This document shows positions 44,458 to 53,496 of a DNA stretch of 64,000 bases, one piece after another. Numbering within the stretch: the stretch's first letter is position 1; every line of letters starts with the position of its first letter. The notes beneath the pieces were generated by a model. The model searched no databases. It was given only the letters and a program-made list of their open reading frames with translations, and was not told where the DNA came from. The DNA comes from an uncultured Eubacteriales bacterium. Its GTDB lineage: Bacteria > Bacillota > Clostridia > Peptostreptococcales > Anaerovoracaceae. Made by a program: the position numbers and the translations under genes. Where the stretch lies: positions 1 to 64,000 of the forward strand of contig CACYHR010000005.1 in the NCBI GenBank assembly GCA_902774265.1, written 5' to 3'.

Positions 44458-46083
44458 ATGGATAATATATGTAATATGGATAATGATAATCCGGAAATGA
44501 TGGAAAACAATGTAGTAAGACTCGGAGGACCTATCAGAAAAGGCATTGCGAAGCTGTTGTTCAGCCGTTTTTTTCTGATCGTTTTTCTGATCATTTTTCA
44601 GGTCATCGCCATTACAGCAGTTTATGTCTATTATATGGAGAAGGTCCCGATGCTGTTCTCTTTGCGATGGGTCTTCATTCTTATAATGGTTATCTATCTG
44701 TTTAATAATAAAATGGACGCATCAGCCAAGCTCACATGGATGCTGATCATATCTATTCTTCCTTTGCTGGGAACATTTTTCTTGCTGTTCACACAGTCAA
44801 ATATCGGACATCGGGTAGAGAGCAGAAGGATCAGACAGCAGATAGATGAGACCCGGGATGTTATAAAGCAGGACGAACAGGTAAATAAAGAAATCAGACA
44901 TGACGGATCGGGCACGGACGATCTGAGTACGTTTCTATGTAAAACCGGATGCTATCCTCTGTACAACGGTACAGAAGTCACATATTTTCCAATTGGGGAA
45001 GATATGTTTGAAGCTATGATCAGAGAACTTGAAAAAGCTGAGAAATTCATCTTTCTGGAGTTTTTTATCGTCGAAGAAGGGTATATGTGGGGACGTATGC
45101 TGGACATACTGCTTCGAAAAGCCAGACAGGGTGTTGAAGTAAGATTCATGTACGACGGTATGTGCGAAATATCCACATTGCCTGATGATTACTGGAAACT
45201 GCTTGAAAACAAAAGGATACAGGCGAAGACTTTTTCGCCTCTCACACCGCTGGTATCATCACATTATAATTACCGTGATCACCGTAAGATACTCGTGATA
45301 GACGGAAAAACAGCCTTCAATGGCGGCGTGAATCTTGCAGATGAATATATAAACCGCGTTGAACGCTTCGGCCACTGGAAGGATACAGCTGTTATGCTTA
45401 AGGGCAGCGCTGTCAAGAGCTTTACGCTTATGTTCCTGCAGATGTGGAATATTGGTATCAAACAGGCTGAGTATAATGCCTGGCTGGATGAAACTGATAA
45501 TGTTTCCGATGATGAACAAAGCTTTGAGGATGCTAATGGATATGTAATGCCGTATGCAGACTGCCCGCTTGATGACTATAAGGCGGGAGAAACTGTCTAT
45601 ATGGATATTCTTAACAGGGCAACTGAATATGTTCACATAATGACTCCATATCTGATACTTGACGGAGAACTCGAATTATCTCTCAAATATGCGGCTCAGA
45701 GAGGCGTGGATGTAAAGATCATACTGCCGGGCATACCTGATAAGAAGGTTGCATATGCGTTGGCTAAAACACATTACAAATCGCTTACGGAGTCCGGGGT
45801 TAAGGTTTACGAGTATATCCCGGGGTTTGTGCATGCCAAGGTATTCGTAAGTGACGATATTAAAGCTGTTGTCGGGACTATCAATCTCGACTACCGCAGT
45901 CTGTATCATCATTTCGAATGCGCGACATATATGTATAAAACAGACTGTATAGCAGATATCGAAAGAGACTTTGAGGAAACCCTTGTGAAATGCAGGGAGG
46001 TCACAGCTGAGACTATAAAAAATGAAAAATTATCATATAAGATTCTCGGAGGCATCGCAAAACTGATATCACCGCTTATGTGA
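44458..46083 (+). CDS. cls: Cardiolipin synthase (phospholipase D family)
   Basis: 541 residues, slightly longer than usual. Two or three N-terminal membrane helices, then two HKD motifs: NYRDHRKILVIDGKTAFNGGVN and FVHAKVFVSDDIKAVVGTINLDYRS. These are the paired catalytic centres that join two phosphatidylglycerol molecules into cardiolipin. AAAGGAAGG precedes the ATG. Its place beside wall and lipid genes (penicillin-binding protein, glycolipid glycosyltransferase further left) fits envelope biogenesis. Confidence 0.92.
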   Translation: MDNICNMDNDNPEMMENNVVRLGGPIRKGIAKLLFSRFFLIVFLIIFQVIAITAVYVYYMEKVPMLFSLRWVFILIMVIYLFNNKMDASAKLTWMLIISILPLLGTFFLLFTQSNIGHRVESRRIRQQIDETRDVIKQDEQVNKEIRHDGSGTDDLSTFLCKTGCYPLYNGTEVTYFPIGEDMFEAMIRELEKAEKFIFLEFFIVEEGYMWGRMLDILLRKARQGVEVRFMYDGMCEISTLPDDYWKLLENKRIQAKTFSPLTPLVSSHYNYRDHRKILVIDGKTAFNGGVNLADEYINRVERFGHWKDTAVMLKGSAVKSFTLMFLQMWNIGIKQAEYNAWLDETDNVSDDEQSFEDANGYVMPYADCPLDDYKAGETVYMDILNRATEYVHIMTPYLILDGELELSLKYAAQRGVDVKIILPGIPDKKVAYALAKTHYKSLTESGVKVYEYIPGFVHAKVFVSDDIKAVVGTINLDYRSLYHHFECATYMYKTDCIADIERDFEETLVKCREVTAETIKNEKLSYKILGGIAKLISPLM

Positions 46084-46114
46084 AGATTTTTTTCATATTG
46101 TTATATTATAACTG

Positions 46115-46123
46115 TGCTATAAT
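46115..46123 (+). promoter_or_regulatory. Extended -10 promoter of the penicillin-binding protein gene
   Basis: TGCTATAAT (46115-46123) with a TG extension. The only -35-like hexamer (TTGTTA, 46098) is 14 bases away, too close, so the extended -10 probably carries the promoter. Confidence 0.5.
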
Positions 46124-46175
46124 ATAAAGCGCTTTTATTATAATCGTAGATAGTTAACAGGAAAGAATAACGCCA

Positions 46176-48806
46176 ATGAAAAAGCATTTATCAAAAAAAC
46201 CAAAAGTCAAAGGGACTAAACTAACAAAGAAACAGATAATAATCAGAGTAATAGCCGGGCTGATTGCTGCAGGTATACTCTCAGTCGTTGTGATGGTGGG
46301 CATCACTGCTTTTCGTATCGGCAAGATCAATATGGACAGCCTTTACAGTAATATCGAGCAGTCATCAGTTTTGTATGACATCAATGGTGAGCAGATAGAT
46401 ACACTGCATTATAACGAAAACCGTAAGGTGGTAAAGATTAAAGATATGCCTGATGATCTGAAGAACGCCTTCATTGCTATCGAGGACAAGACTTTCTATC
46501 AGCACCACGGATTCAATTTCAGGAGAATGTTCGGAGCTGTGCTCAACTCGCTGACCGGAGGTTCGAGAATCAGCGGTACATCGACTATTACTCAGCAGCT
46601 TGCGCGAAATGCATATCTGTCGGAGATCAAGAGCCAGCGAAGCATACGCAGAAAGCTTTCTGAGATGTATATTGCATGGCGCCTTGAAAAGACTTTAACC
46701 AAGGATGAGATACTTGAAGCATATCTCAATACAATTTATCTGGGATACGGCAGCTACGGAGTAAATGCGGCAGCCAGAACATATTTCTCAAAGGATGTTA
46801 AAGATCTTGACCTGGCAGAGTGTGCTGCACTGGCGGCCCTGCCGCAGGCTCCTGACAGCTATGCCCTGATAACTACGGAAGAGGGGGATGGACGTGAGCC
46901 TGTTACCAATGTAACTTACTATACGCTGAATTCACTGGGAGATGCAGAAGAAACTTCAGCTGAGTCTGAGTCGGAAACCGAATCATATGATGAAAATGCA
47001 TACGACACGGATGATTCTGAGGACGATACCGAGGAATCCGAAGAAAGCGGATATTATGCGAACGATTCCTCGAAAGAACGCCGTAACTTAGTTCTCAGCC
47101 TCATGGCCGATCAGGGTTATATTTCAGAGGATGAGGCTGAGGATGCTGACGTCGATATTATAGATATACTGGCTCCGAGCTTCGAAAGAAGCGAGTCCGC
47201 ATATACATATTTCACCGATTATGTTGCAGGAATCGTTATTCAGGATCTTGTCGAAAAATACGGCATAAGCGAAGAGGAAGCCCAGCGAGAGGTATACACC
47301 GGCGGACTCAGAATAGATACTACACTTAACAGTGAGATACAGAATGCGATCTATGATGAATTTCAGGATGACAGTAATTTCCCGCAGGCTCTTGACGGCA
47401 GTGAAGTCCAGGCGAGTATGGTTGTAACCGAAGTCGGTACAGGACATATCAGCGGCATGGTCGGAGGCAGAAATGCCAGCGGATCACAGCTTTTCAACAG
47501 AGCAGTCAGTCCGAGACAGCCGGGATCATCGATCAAACCGCTTTCCGTTTACGGTGCTGCTCTGCAGAGAAGTAAGGATTATGCTGATAAGAATACCAAA
47601 TTCCCTTATGTGGATTACGGCTTTGACAATCAGGGCGACAAATACTGGGGTGAATATATAACCGCAAGTTCTACAGTTATAGATGAGCCGCTGACGATCG
47701 ACGGTGAGGAATGGCCGCAGAACTTTACAAGGACATTCACCGGAAAGAATACCTTAAGAACTGCTCTGCAGCAGTCTATCAATACCTGCGCTGTCAAGAT
47801 CCTCTGGCAGGTCGGGCTCGATTATTCATATGAAATGCTTGAAAAATTCGGCCTTACTACTCTGGTCAGCGATGTAAAGGAGCAGAAAAACGATGTAAAT
47901 CCGGCAGCTCTTGCTCTCGGTGCACTTACGTACGGTGTGACTCCGCTCGAAATGTCGCTTGCATATGCAGCCTTCCCTAACGATGGAGTGCGCAATACTG
48001 CTGTGTGCTATACAAAGGTATCTGATTCACATGACAAGGTGCTGCTTACCGGAGAATCTGAAACTGAAGAAGTTCTGGATCCGGGTGTTGCATGGATCAT
48101 GACAGATCTTCTTAAATCTGTAGTATCAAGAGGTATAGCCGGAAATGCTGCAATATCCGGAGTCGAGGTTGGAGGAAAGACCGGAACGACGAATGATCTC
48201 TTTGATATCTGGTTCGATGGATTTACACCTGATTATTCGGCTGCGCTGTGGATAGGAACCGATCTTAATGTTGAAATGGACGGAGGATCATATCAGGCAG
48301 CAAGGCTGTGGAGCAAAATAATGGGTCAGATCTCAGGTGTAAGAGACGGTCAGTACAGTGAGATGCCTGATAATGTCGTTAAGAAGGGAGGCGAGTACTA
48401 TACAGAAGGTACTGAAAACAACCTCAGCACATACGGCGGCAGCTCTAAGAAAAATTCAAATAACAATAATAACGACGATAAAGATAAGAAAGATGACGAC
48501 TCTTCGAAAAAACAGGATTCAAATGATAACACTGATACCGGAGATGATCAGGGCGGCGGAGGCGGCTCAGATCAGGGTGGCGGAGGCGGCTCAGATCAGG
48601 GCGGCGGAGGCGGCTCAGATCAGGGCGGCGGAGGCGGCTCGGATCAGGGCGGCGGAGGCGGCTCAGACCAGGGCGGCGGAGGCGGCTCGGATCAGGGCGG
48701 CGGAGGCGGCTCGGATCAGGGCGGCGGAGGCGGCTCAGATCAGGGCGGCGGAGGCGGCTCAGACCAGGGCGGCGGAGGCGGCTCAGATCAGGGCGACGGA
48801 GAATAG
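46176..48806 (+). CDS. Class A penicillin-binding protein (PBP1a-type) with glycine-rich repeat tail
   Basis: 876 residues. One N-terminal membrane helix (~25-50). Glycosyltransferase domain with IEDKTFYQHHGF (Glu103), TSTITQQLARNAYLS and RKLSEMYIAWRLEK. An acidic insert (residues ~260-300, Glu/Ser/Asp-rich) separates it from the transpeptidase: SxxK at Ser451 (PGSSIKP), SINTCA, and KTGTTND. It polymerises and crosslinks peptidoglycan. The tail from ~residue 770 is Asn/Asp/Lys-rich and then ten exact-length copies of DQGGGGGS, ending DQGDGE. The tail is presumably a disordered wall spacer. Single gene with its own promoter and terminator. Confidence 0.93.
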   Translation: MKKHLSKKPKVKGTKLTKKQIIIRVIAGLIAAGILSVVVMVGITAFRIGKINMDSLYSNIEQSSVLYDINGEQIDTLHYNENRKVVKIKDMPDDLKNAFIAIEDKTFYQHHGFNFRRMFGAVLNSLTGGSRISGTSTITQQLARNAYLSEIKSQRSIRRKLSEMYIAWRLEKTLTKDEILEAYLNTIYLGYGSYGVNAAARTYFSKDVKDLDLAECAALAALPQAPDSYALITTEEGDGREPVTNVTYYTLNSLGDAEETSAESESETESYDENAYDTDDSEDDTEESEESGYYANDSSKERRNLVLSLMADQGYISEDEAEDADVDIIDILAPSFERSESAYTYFTDYVAGIVIQDLVEKYGISEEEAQREVYTGGLRIDTTLNSEIQNAIYDEFQDDSNFPQALDGSEVQASMVVTEVGTGHISGMVGGRNASGSQLFNRAVSPRQPGSSIKPLSVYGAALQRSKDYADKNTKFPYVDYGFDNQGDKYWGEYITASSTVIDEPLTIDGEEWPQNFTRTFTGKNTLRTALQQSINTCAVKILWQVGLDYSYEMLEKFGLTTLVSDVKEQKNDVNPAALALGALTYGVTPLEMSLAYAAFPNDGVRNTAVCYTKVSDSHDKVLLTGESETEEVLDPGVAWIMTDLLKSVVSRGIAGNAAISGVEVGGKTGTTNDLFDIWFDGFTPDYSAALWIGTDLNVEMDGGSYQAARLWSKIMGQISGVRDGQYSEMPDNVVKKGGEYYTEGTENNLSTYGGSSKKNSNNNNNDDKDKKDDDSSKKQDSNDNTDTGDDQGGGGGSDQGGGGGSDQGGGGGSDQGGGGGSDQGGGGGSDQGGGGGSDQGGGGGSDQGGGGGSDQGGGGGSDQGGGGGSDQGDGE
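48546..48785 (+). repeat. Ten tandem 24-bp repeats in the PBP tail
   Basis: Unit GATCAGGGCGGCGGAGGCGG plus four bases, ten copies without indels, differing at a few third positions (GAT/GAC, TCA/TCG, GGC/GGT). Because the unit is a multiple of three, copy-number changes keep the frame and alter only tail length. Confidence 0.95.
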
Positions 48807-48915
48807 AATCATCAATAATGCTGTTTCAACGCTGCTCAATATAGCCTGATGCTCCTTCAAAAGCTTCGAAAGACCGGTCAGACTGACCTATGACGTTGAG
48901 TTAATTTACGAAGAG

Positions 48916-48951
48916 ATACTCTCTCATCAGAAATGGTGAGGGGGTATTTTT
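48916..48951 (+). terminator. Rho-independent terminator of the penicillin-binding protein gene
   Basis: ATACTCTCTC and GAGGGGGTAT stem with G-T pairs, then TTTTTC. Shares loop and arms with the terminator at 5048-5086. Confidence 0.8.
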
Positions 48952-49700
48952 CTTGAACAAATTGTGCTTTAGACTGCCACCGACAGGGCGCGGCAAAAGG
49001 AAAAGGCAAAACAAAAGAGCTGACCTGCAGCTCTGTATATATTCCCATATTCAGTTGTAACCGGATTTCATTAACTTATTTTTTTAATTCATCAATGAAT
49101 GTAGGTTATCCTGATATGTAATTCTCTATATTTTTATCAGCTCTCCTGATCAGCTGATTGCCTGTAAGCAGGCCGGACTTGAAGAGTTATTATACCAGGA
49201 TAACCTTTCTCTCAAATGTTCCCATTGGTCTGTCCCTCCGTTTCTGCGCCGTTTGCGCTTATAATAGTTTGCCGACTCCTCTGATTGCAGATGCTCTTTT
49301 CTTTCCTCTGATAACCGCCCTTGGATCAGTAATCGAATACTTTTTCCTCTCACCTGTATTATCAGCCTTGTACTTTTTCGCCCCGGTACTTTCACTGTGT
49401 TTCCGGTCTGATCATAACCGGAACTGTACCGCTACTATTCCCTCTGCTACTTCTTCCCCGGCTTTATCTGCTGGGCTGAGTACTTATTCTGCGATGTGAT
49501 CTGCTGCGGGGCTGTTCAAAAGAGGTGTCTTCTGATCTGCCGGTCACTCTCCGTTCTTTACCACTGATGCTGTAATGATATTATACAGTCACCTTTATCA
49601 ATGAGTGCCTAACTTTGTCGGCTTTTTTATATCCTTTAGCTTGTCTAGATTGTACATCCTGAGATACAATTCTGTCAATATGTTTCTTTGCACTAAAAAT
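48952..49700. other. Gene-poor region, possible decayed coding sequence
   Basis: About 750 bases with no gene I can support. The middle (49150-49500) is open on both strands for 80-110 codons and pyrimidine-rich on the plus strand. Minus-strand reading gives Lys/Arg-rich peptide pieces in two alternating frames, e.g. ANYYKRKRRRNGGTDQWEHL, with no ribosome site. This would fit a decayed gene but does not prove it. Confidence 0.35.
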
Positions 49701-49729
49701 AAACAAAATTATTTGTTCCGGGAAACAAA
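49701..49729 (-). terminator. Probable terminator of hom
   Basis: TTTGTT (49712-49717) and AACAAA (49724-49729) around CCGGGA, with a run of T (TAATTTTGTTT) on the minus strand beyond it. Confidence 0.6.
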
Positions 49730-49743
49730 AATGAAGAAAAATA

Positions 49744-51042
49744 TCAATCCTCAATACGCATGATGTTATCAACAGACAGGATAATGTTTTCTTTATGGAG
49801 CTTGTTGAGAACATAATAGAGCAGCGGACGCTCGACCTCGAATATGCGGAAAAACAGTGATGCGATCCTTTCTCCGTCTGATTCATAAGGTGCGTTCTGC
49901 TTTACTGCTTCAACGCTCACGCCGAATTGCCCGAACGTAGTAGTGATCCTGCCGAGCACGCCGGGTTTATCAGTAACTGTCATCCTGACATAGTACTTAC
50001 TTATACCTTCACCAATGAATCTGAGTCCGGAATCATATCTGATCTGAGGTACTACATCATACGCAGCGCCTTTTGCGAGCTTGCGGGCTATCCCTATCAC
50101 ATCACCAAGTACTGCGCTGCCTGTAGGAAGCGAACCTGCACCGCGGCCGTAGAACATCAGACTGTCAACGGCATTTCCTTTTACAAATACCGCGTTGAAT
50201 TCATTGTAAACAGATGCAAGAGGATGACTGGCCGGGATCAGCACCGGTTCAACATTGGTATAGATACCTTTTTTGCTTTTTTTTGCACTGGCCAGGAGTT
50301 TAATGCGGTATCCGGATTCAAACCCGTAGTCTATATCCTCACGCGCTATAGTGGTTATGCCACGTGTAGGTATCATTTCAGGCGGTATCTCAGTACCGAA
50401 AATAATCGACATCAGAATAGACAGTTTATTTGCAGAGTCATGACCTTCGACATCAGCAGTAGGGTCGGATTCAGCGAACCCTTTTTCCTGAGCAGTTCTT
50501 AGCATTTCAGCATAGTCTTTGCCGTATTCGGTCATCTGCGAAAGTATATAATTCGTAGTGCCGTTCAGTATACCGTGCACTTCGCTGAACTCGTTGGAAA
50601 GAAGCGCTGTGGTAAGAGAGGTAAGGATAGGGATCCCGCCTGCAACCGCAGCCTCGAATCTCAGCAGCACGTGATTCTCCTGAGCCAGTTCCACAAGACG
50701 TTTACCGTTAGCTGCAATCGCTGCTTTGTTTGCTGTGACAACGCTTTTGCCTTTTTCGAGAGCGCTTGCCATATAAGCGGTAGCCGGTTCGATACCGCCC
50801 ATGAGTTCAACTACTATATCTATTTCCGGATCATCAAGGATATCATTGATATCAGTCGTATACTTTTCCTTAGGGAGATCGATGCCGCGGTCTTTGTCAG
50901 GATGACGATTGAGTATTTTTACTATCTCAATATCCAAACCGGTCGTTTCCAGTATCTGCTGATGATTCATTTCGAGTGCAGTATAAGTTCCTCTGCCAAT
51001 ATTTCCAATGCCGAGCATGCCGACTTTAATGTGCTGTTTCAT
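49744..51042 (-). CDS. hom: Homoserine dehydrogenase with ACT domain
   Basis: 432 residues, the standard Gram-positive form. NAD(P)-binding loop VGMLGIGNIGRGTY, ELMGGIEPA, NKAA, the catalytic-region GTTNYILSQM and GYAESDPTADVEGHDSANKL-type segment, then a C-terminal ACT domain (RMTVTDKPGVLGRITTTFGQFGVSVEAV). It reduces aspartate semialdehyde to homoserine; the ACT domain suggests threonine feedback. ATG 51042 follows AAAGGA by ten bases, better than the GTG at 51060. It is not next to other threonine genes. Confidence 0.95.
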   Translation of the reverse strand: MKQHIKVGMLGIGNIGRGTYTALEMNHQQILETTGLDIEIVKILNRHPDKDRGIDLPKEKYTTDINDILDDPEIDIVVELMGGIEPATAYMASALEKGKSVVTANKAAIAANGKRLVELAQENHVLLRFEAAVAGGIPILTSLTTALLSNEFSEVHGILNGTTNYILSQMTEYGKDYAEMLRTAQEKGFAESDPTADVEGHDSANKLSILMSIIFGTEIPPEMIPTRGITTIAREDIDYGFESGYRIKLLASAKKSKKGIYTNVEPVLIPASHPLASVYNEFNAVFVKGNAVDSLMFYGRGAGSLPTGSAVLGDVIGIARKLAKGAAYDVVPQIRYDSGLRFIGEGISKYYVRMTVTDKPGVLGRITTTFGQFGVSVEAVKQNAPYESDGERIASLFFRIFEVERPLLYYVLNKLHKENIILSVDNIMRIED

Positions 51043-51060
51043 GATTCTATATCCTTTCAC

Positions 51061-51083
51061 GATTCAACCAGGAGTCTGTTATT
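51061..51083. repeat. Palindromic repeat element, ends-only remnant
   Basis: GATTCAACCAGGAG is joined directly to TCTGTTATT. These are the two outer ends of the 27622-27808 element with everything between them gone. It sits just upstream of the hom ribosome site. The rest of the 51084-51330 gap has no gene; about 51255-51300 can form a CGTCCCGG/CCGGACG hairpin of unknown meaning. Confidence 0.8.
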
Positions 51084-51331
51084 AGCTGCAGTTTTACAGA
51101 TATTATACAGAAATTCGGGCAGTTTTGACAGCTCGGTATCAAAATGGATATCAGATGGGTTACTATTCGGATTGCAATTCAACCCTCGGCCAGTTCCATG
51201 GTGCATTAGAGCGCGAAATACTCTGCGCATCATTATGACTGACTTGGAGGCTTCCGTCCCGGAGGCGTGTTTTCGGCATTCCGGACGAAAGAGTTCGTAT
51301 AGTGTACACTGAACTGCCGCAGATGAAAGTA

Positions 51332-51437
51332 TTGATTATTTTGATAAAGAGTGTATAATTATTGCAAGCGAATTATTTTAAAAAAGTAATCGCTTTAAAG
51401 CACTAATCAGGAACTAGTCATTCTTTAGCACTAATCA
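51332..51437 (+). promoter_or_regulatory. Promoter and direct repeats upstream of the molybdenum genes
   Basis: TTGATT (51332-51337), 16 bases, TATAAT (51354-51359). Downstream, AGCACTAATCA occurs twice (51399-51409 and 51427-51437), the second 31 bases before the start codon. The repeats could be a regulator site; I do not recognise the motif. Confidence 0.5.
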
Positions 51438-51468
51438 ATTATCGAATAAGGAAAAAGGTCTTAATCAT

Positions 51469-52497
51469 ATGAAATCAGTAAGAACAGAGGATGCTGTCGG
51501 GCAGGTGCTCTGCCACGATATTACACAGATTATAAGAGGAGTTACTAAGGATGCCCGTTTCCGCAAGGGGCATATCATAACCGAAGAGGATATCCCTGTG
51601 CTGCTTTCCCTGGGTAAGGATCATATTTTCATCTGGGAGAATGATGAGAATATGATGCACGAGAACGAAGCAGCAGAGGTGCTGTGCAGAATATGCAAGG
51701 GCGCCAATATGGACAGGGGCGATGTCAAAGAGGGAAAGATAGATCTGAGAGCCGTGTGTGACGGAGTCTTCAAGATAAACAGGGGTAAGCTCAGGGCTGT
51801 CAATTCTCTGGGACAGATGATGATAGCCTGCAGACATGGCGATTTTCCGGTCAAGGCCGGGGATAAGCTGGCCGGTACCAGGATAATACCGCTTGTGATC
51901 GAAAAGAAAAAGATGGAGGAGGCTGAATCGGCAGCAGGAAGTGAGCCGATTATGCAGGTCGTTCCGTATAAGGAAATGAAAGCAGGACTTGTGACTACCG
52001 GTAATGAGGTATATCACGGCCGTATTAAGGATACTTTTTCCGATGTGGTGAGGAGTAAGCTCAGAGAATACGGAACAGAGGTCATAAAACATACTTTAAC
52101 AGATGATAACAATGAGAATATAGAGTCCGCTATTCGCGAAATGATCGATGCCGGCTGCGATATGATCATATGCACAGGCGGCATGAGCGTCGATCCTGAC
52201 GACAGGACGCCTCTTGCTATCAGGAATGTTTGCGGCAGTGTAGTCACATACGGAGCACCTGTATTGCCGGGCGCGATGTTTCTGCTGGCATATTACGGAG
52301 AAGGCAAAATACCGGTGATGGGACTGCCGGGATGTGTAATGTACGCGAAGAGGACTGTGTTCGATCTGGTACTGCCGCGTATCATGACAGGCGAGATTCT
52401 TGAGAAATCCGAGCTGGATGTTCTGGGTGAAGGCGGCCTGTGCCTGAACTGCGATATATGCACATTCCCTGCATGCGGATTCGGCAAGGGCAGATAG
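51469..52497 (+). CDS. MoeA-like molybdopterin-binding protein with cysteine-rich tail
   Basis: 342 residues. The C-terminal half has the molybdopterin-binding fold: AGLVTTGNEVYHGRIKDTFSDVV, ICTGGMSVDPDDRTP and PVMGLPGCVMYAKRTVFDLVLPRIM. The N-terminal half corresponds to the MoeA linker domains but is short. The last ~20 residues, CLNCDICTFPACGFGKG, hold four cysteines in a CxxCxxC...C pattern, which suggests a metal or cluster site. It may insert molybdenum into the cofactor or sense it. It leads a molybdate transport block with about 90 bases before modA. Confidence 0.85.
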   Translation: MKSVRTEDAVGQVLCHDITQIIRGVTKDARFRKGHIITEEDIPVLLSLGKDHIFIWENDENMMHENEAAEVLCRICKGANMDRGDVKEGKIDLRAVCDGVFKINRGKLRAVNSLGQMMIACRHGDFPVKAGDKLAGTRIIPLVIEKKKMEEAESAAGSEPIMQVVPYKEMKAGLVTTGNEVYHGRIKDTFSDVVRSKLREYGTEVIKHTLTDDNNENIESAIREMIDAGCDMIICTGGMSVDPDDRTPLAIRNVCGSVVTYGAPVLPGAMFLLAYYGEGKIPVMGLPGCVMYAKRTVFDLVLPRIMTGEILEKSELDVLGEGGLCLNCDICTFPACGFGKGR

Positions 52498-52586
52498 ATC
52501 AGACTGCAGGCATCCGCCGGCATGTGAAATAACAATTTTTTCATTCATGATATTAACTGTTTCAAAATCAGGAGGTAAGTATTGCT

Positions 52587-53483
52587 ATGGAAAAGAAAAT
52601 CCTGGAAAAATTCGCCAAAAGAGTATTTATCATGGCGCTGACTGCAGCGATGGTATTTGTCTTTGCTGCATGCGGCGGCAGTGACAGTTCTGACAGTTCT
52701 GAGGATTCCGGATCGGCCGATGCAGGCGCAAAAACGACGGTAAACGTATTTGCCGCTGCTTCGCTCGGGAATGTAATGGCGGAATTTGAAAAGACATATG
52801 AAGAGGCTCATCCGGATGTCGACATCGTTATAAATGCTGACAGTTCGGGAGCTTTGCAGACACAGATCATGGAAGGCGCGCCGTGCGATGTATTTTTCAG
52901 TGCAGCACAAAAGCAGATGGATGAGCTGCAGGATGAGGGGCTTGTTGTCGAAGAGACCAGGAAAAACGTTGTCAACAATCAGCTGGTTGTGATCACACAG
53001 CCTGACAGCGAAACGGCAGTCACAGGACTTGCCGACATTGCAAAGGCAAAGAGCATCGCACTGGCTGACGGCAGCGTACCTGTAGGTAAATATACGAGAG
53101 TTGCTATGATCAATCTTGGACTGCTTAAGGCTGCAGATGATCCGGCGACGATCACAACCGAGGATGTTTCTGAGCAGCTCGGAGGTGTTGAGATAAGCGA
53201 ACAGGGCAATGTAAGCAAGGTTCTTACTGCTGTCGAAGAGGCATCGAGCGAAGTCGGTACGACATATCTCTCAGATACCGTAGGGCATGAAGACGGAGTA
53301 AAGATCCTTGAAACCGTAGGTTATGATGTTACGGGTGATATTATCTATCCTGTTGCACAGATGGTAAATCAGGATGCAGATGATGCGGAATCAGCTGCAG
53401 CAGCAGAGTTCATCGATTATATAACAAACGATGATGCAAAGGCGTTATATCAGCAGTACGGATTCGATACTGATGTTGAGTGA
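52587..53483 (+). CDS. modA: Molybdate ABC transporter substrate-binding lipoprotein
   Basis: 298 residues. Signal peptide with lipobox VFAACGG, a Ser/Asp linker, then the ModA fold: VNVFAAASLGNVM, NADSSGALQTQI, GAPCDVFFSAA and a PVGKYTR-type segment. It captures molybdate (or tungstate) outside the membrane. AGGAGG precedes the ATG. Next gene is the permease 13 bases on. Confidence 0.93.
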   Translation: MEKKILEKFAKRVFIMALTAAMVFVFAACGGSDSSDSSEDSGSADAGAKTTVNVFAAASLGNVMAEFEKTYEEAHPDVDIVINADSSGALQTQIMEGAPCDVFFSAAQKQMDELQDEGLVVEETRKNVVNNQLVVITQPDSETAVTGLADIAKAKSIALADGSVPVGKYTRVAMINLGLLKAADDPATITTEDVSEQLGGVEISEQGNVSKVLTAVEEASSEVGTTYLSDTVGHEDGVKILETVGYDVTGDIIYPVAQMVNQDADDAESAAAAEFIDYITNDDAKALYQQYGFDTDVE

Positions 53484-53496
53484 TGAGTGATAAGTA

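Noticed and set aside
48546-48785. Regular tandem repeats that could suggest a CRISPR array
   Set aside because: The 24-bp units are contiguous with no spacers and lie in frame within the penicillin-binding protein gene.
48358-48849. 163-codon frame rich in Ala-Ala-Glu-Ile-Arg repeats
   Set aside because: It is the second frame of the repeat-encoding tail of the penicillin-binding protein; no ribosome site of its own.
49158-49499. 113-codon plus-strand frame with hydrophobic content
   Set aside because: Pyrimidine-rich composition gives artificial hydrophobic codons; no ribosome site or family resemblance. Treated as part of the unexplained region.
51084-51330. Region upstream of the molybdenum genes considered as a Moco riboswitch
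   Set aside because: It lies upstream of the promoter assigned at 51332-51359, so it would not be in the transcript, and the hairpin does not match the Moco motif as I know it.
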